Assembly (NCBI GenBank): GCA_947252455.1
Contig: CAMXVQ010000043.1
Location: 1 to 7,810 of the forward strand
Source of the DNA: an uncultured Atopobium sp.
GTDB taxonomy: Bacteria; Actinomycetota; Coriobacteriia; Coriobacteriales; Atopobiaceae
DNA length: 7,810 nt
Direction of reading: 5' to 3'
Shown here: in pieces, positions 6,033 through 7,810 of the stretch
How the letters are laid out: each line of letters starts with the position of its first letter
Position numbering within the stretch: position 1 is the stretch's first letter
Position numbers and translations under genes: made by a program
The notes under the pieces: model-generated
Databases searched by the model: none
Told to the model about the DNA's origin: nothing
The model's input: the letters and a program-made list of their open reading frames with translations, nothing else

Positions 6033-7810
6033 TTACATCGCCTCTTTATGGCGATTAAAAAATGCAAGATGTAATTTTCGACCCTTAATTGAATTTTTCG
6101 CAGAAGCTGGTGCATACGCCTCAGTTGAATTTGAAGGTTTTAATGCTAAATCGTGAATAAACTCTGTTAGCATTGCCTGAACTGATTTTACATAAGCATT
6201 ATGTACTTGTATGAGTTCTCTCACATGTCCAGTTGCAAGAAGCTCATGTATATCCATACCTCCATCTACAATTTTATATGCTTGAGCACCCTCTAAACCT
6301 ATTTCGCTACGTCCAAAATCTATATCAAATCGATTGTGAGGATTACTAAAATTGTCTACCCTACAAATCCTTGTACGCGGTACACCAAGTCTTACTGCTA
6401 AAGCAGCCGTTTTTGCAAGCGCAGAAATTGCATCAGGTAAATCATCGTGAACAATTGCAACACGTGTACTCGCTTGCACCACTTGCGCTACAGCGTCGGT
6501 AAATGTGGTAGAAGTATCTGCAAAAACCAGATCAAAGTTGTGCGTTACATACCTTAAAATTGCACCAATATGAGGAGAAATTGTCTCAGCCATTTCAGGC
6601 TTTTCGCACGGACCCCATAAAAGACATGCATCGTCTATAAGCGTGGCACTCTTTGCAATCAGGTCATCACACATAACATCATGCGATATACGACTTAAAT
6701 CATAAGGTCGTTTAACACCAAAACAAAATGCAAGATTTCCACCCGATAAATCAAAATCAAGAAGAGCAATCCTAAAACCCATATCTCGAGCTAGTTCAGC
6801 GCATGTAGCAACCAAAGCTGTTTTACCCATACCTCCTCTCCCAGAAACAAAGCTAATAATAGGAGCAGCTCCAAGATCGTAAGATGTTGTGGTTTGTGTC
6901 TGTTGCGACGCAGGCACAGGGGAAGACGCTATAAGCTCTGCAGCTGATGCAGGTGCTGTTGTAGAAGAAGACGCCATCGGTTTTGTCGCTGACGCAGCTG
7001 TGAGCGTAGATGATGTCGGTGTTGGTACTGACGCTGGGAAAGTTGTAGAGGGAAACGTTATTGATGCTGCGGCTGATGTAGCTGCTGGCAAACTCGCAGA
7101 CGATGTAGACACTGCAGGTTTCTGCGGCATTGGTACAAACGCACACGTTTGATCTACCTGATTTACACAATGATCCTCATCATGCACATCATTCGCACAG
7201 CGCTCTTGTTGGACCTGATCGATATCTTTATTGAGCCGTTGATTTGGACTCAGTGTTTCTTTGAAAATATCATCGTCATCTACATCAAGGGTATCTTGAG
7301 AATTATGTTCCAATAAGGAATGATCATTATCAGAGGTAAAACAATTATCTGTGTTCTCTCCTGTAGGCTGCTTGCACATGTTGTCGTGCATGGATATACG
7401 ATCACATACTTGTGCTTTACATACAGCATCACAGCTTGTTTGGGGACAAGACGAAAACTCATTACTTGATAAATGCCTATCAAAAGATGAGTTATATGCA
7501 TCTGTTGCTGTAGCAAACGGCTCGCGTGTTGAAGAGGGCACCTCATGAGAGGCCTTTACGAGTGCTGAAAACTGTGAAAGTAACGTCTGTAAATTTTGAT
7601 ATACCTCATCATAGGTAATCGTTTGAGAATGAGTTGCTTCTTCAGAATTCAAGATCCTGGACGAAGCTTGAGACACAGCATCTGATTGTGGTAAGGACAC
7701 GTGCTCATACGTGCTTATTTTTTTATTACTTTGCTCCTCAGCACAAACGGCGCTTCCAATATCCCAAACATCGTGAATCCCTGCTTGTAAGGCACGCGAT
7801 CGCAAAGACC
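6033..7810 (-). CDS. tadZ: CpaE/TadZ-like ParA/MinD ATPase, 5' partial
   Basis: The frame is open through the right edge. The first possible start inside (TTG at 7805) has no room for a binding site, and the first residues (RALQAGIHDVWDI) look like the end of a receiver-like domain found at the N-terminus of CpaE/TadZ, so the true start is outside. Numbering from that TTG: a polar, acidic and Cys-containing region spans about 20-222; an Ala/Ser/Thr/Pro-rich linker about 223-308; and a P-loop ATPase domain about 314-555. Motifs are SGRGGMGKTA (321-330), LLDFDLSGG (348-356) and a Walker B-like LVFADTS (426-432). The first Lys of the deviant Walker A (KGGxGKT) is Arg here (R323). TadZ proteins localise the Tad machine in the cell. 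The gene is immediately followed by tadA without a spacer. The C-terminus is basic (KGRKLHLAFFNRHKEAM). Confidence 0.9.
   Translation of the reverse strand, partial: SLRSRALQAGIHDVWDIGSAVCAEEQSNKKISTYEHVSLPQSDAVSQASSRILNSEEATHSQTITYDEVYQNLQTLLSQFSALVKASHEVPSSTREPFATATDAYNSSFDRHLSSNEFSSCPQTSCDAVCKAQVCDRISMHDNMCKQPTGENTDNCFTSDNDHSLLEHNSQDTLDVDDDDIFKETLSPNQRLNKDIDQVQQERCANDVHDEDHCVNQVDQTCAFVPMPQKPAVSTSSASLPAATSAAASITFPSTTFPASVPTPTSSTLTAASATKPMASSSTTAPASAAELIASSPVPASQQTQTTTSYDLGAAPIISFVSGRGGMGKTALVATCAELARDMGFRIALLDFDLSGGNLAFCFGVKRPYDLSRISHDVMCDDLIAKSATLIDDACLLWGPCEKPEMAETISPHIGAILRYVTHNFDLVFADTSTTFTDAVAQVVQASTRVAIVHDDLPDAISALAKTAALAVRLGVPRTRICRVDNFSNPHNRFDIDFGRSEIGLEGAQAYKIVDGGMDIHELLATGHVRELIQVHNAYVKSVQAMLTEFIHDLALKPSNSTEAYAPASAKNSIKGRKLHLAFFNRHKEAM
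6041..6047 (-). promoter_or_regulatory. Ribosome binding site of tadA
   Basis: AAAGAGG, 8 nt before the ATG at 6032 and inside the last codons of the TadZ-like gene, whose stop codon touches the tadA start codon. Confidence 0.75.

Noticed and set aside
6889..7152. Plus-strand frame of 87 codons rich in Asp, Ala and Val.
   Set aside because: It is the antisense shadow of the Ala/Ser/Thr-rich linker of the TadZ-like gene, whose codon bias keeps this strand open. It has no supporting start site or domain.
7796..7803. GCGATCGC palindrome near the right edge.
   Set aside because: A single copy inside coding sequence, with no evidence that it is a repeated element or operator.
1..7810. Search for tRNA, rRNA, CRISPR arrays, insertion sequences and attachment sites.
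   Set aside because: No cloverleaf, repeat-spacer pattern, transposase frame or flanking inverted repeats were seen. The window is almost fully occupied by the pilus genes.

Overview
The window is a nearly gap-free Tad (tight adherence, Flp-type) pilus assembly locus. Every supported gene is on the minus strand, so the locus reads from the right edge to the left. In transcription order it holds: a CpaE/TadZ-like ParA/MinD ATPase (7810-6033, 5' end outside the window); the TadA/CpaF secretion ATPase (6032-4671); the inner-membrane platform proteins TadB (4698-3754) and TadC (3764-3105, interrupted by an in-frame UGA); the Flp major pilin (3035-2820); an unrecognised membrane-anchored cysteine-containing protein (2810-2220); a second small prepilin (2164-1859); a TadE-like minor prepilin (1884-1381); and a large TadG-like protein that runs off the left edge (1409 to beyond 1). 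The last gene has no stop in the window.

Host: there is no taxonomic marker. The base composition looks moderately AT-rich. The platform consists of TadZ, TadA, TadB and TadC plus pilins, and no RcpA/RcpC-type secretin genes are seen among these nine. This fits a Gram-positive (monoderm) locus. The TadE and TadG types with Gln-Gly/Ser-x-x-Glu prepilin motifs suggest an actinobacterium. My best guess is a low-GC Coriobacteriia/Atopobiaceae member (Atopobium/Fannyhessea-like), which is inference only. The prepilin peptidase (TadV) that these pilins need is not in the window.

How the parts work together: TadZ is expected to position the machine at a cell site. TadA hydrolyses ATP to drive TadB/TadC, which extract processed Flp pilin from the membrane into a thin pilus. 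The second prepilin, the TadE-like protein and the TadG-like protein are probable minor or accessory components. The genes are packed with overlaps of 11 to 29 nt, and each downstream start has its own Shine-Dalgarno sequence inside the upstream gene, so translational coupling is likely. The largest gap is 69 nt, in front of flp.

Main points for a second look: (1) tadC has a complete, well-initiated N-terminal reading frame joined in the same frame to the T2SF domain, but separated from it by one UGA; (2) the protein between the two small pilins has six C-terminal cysteines spaced 10-11-17-11-11; (3) TadZ has an Arg in place of the first Lys of the deviant Walker A motif, plus a long Cys-containing and Ala/Ser/Thr/Pro-rich linker; (4) the TadG-like protein has a second hydrophobic segment and many cysteines; (5) TadB has a five-cysteine cluster in a membrane segment.
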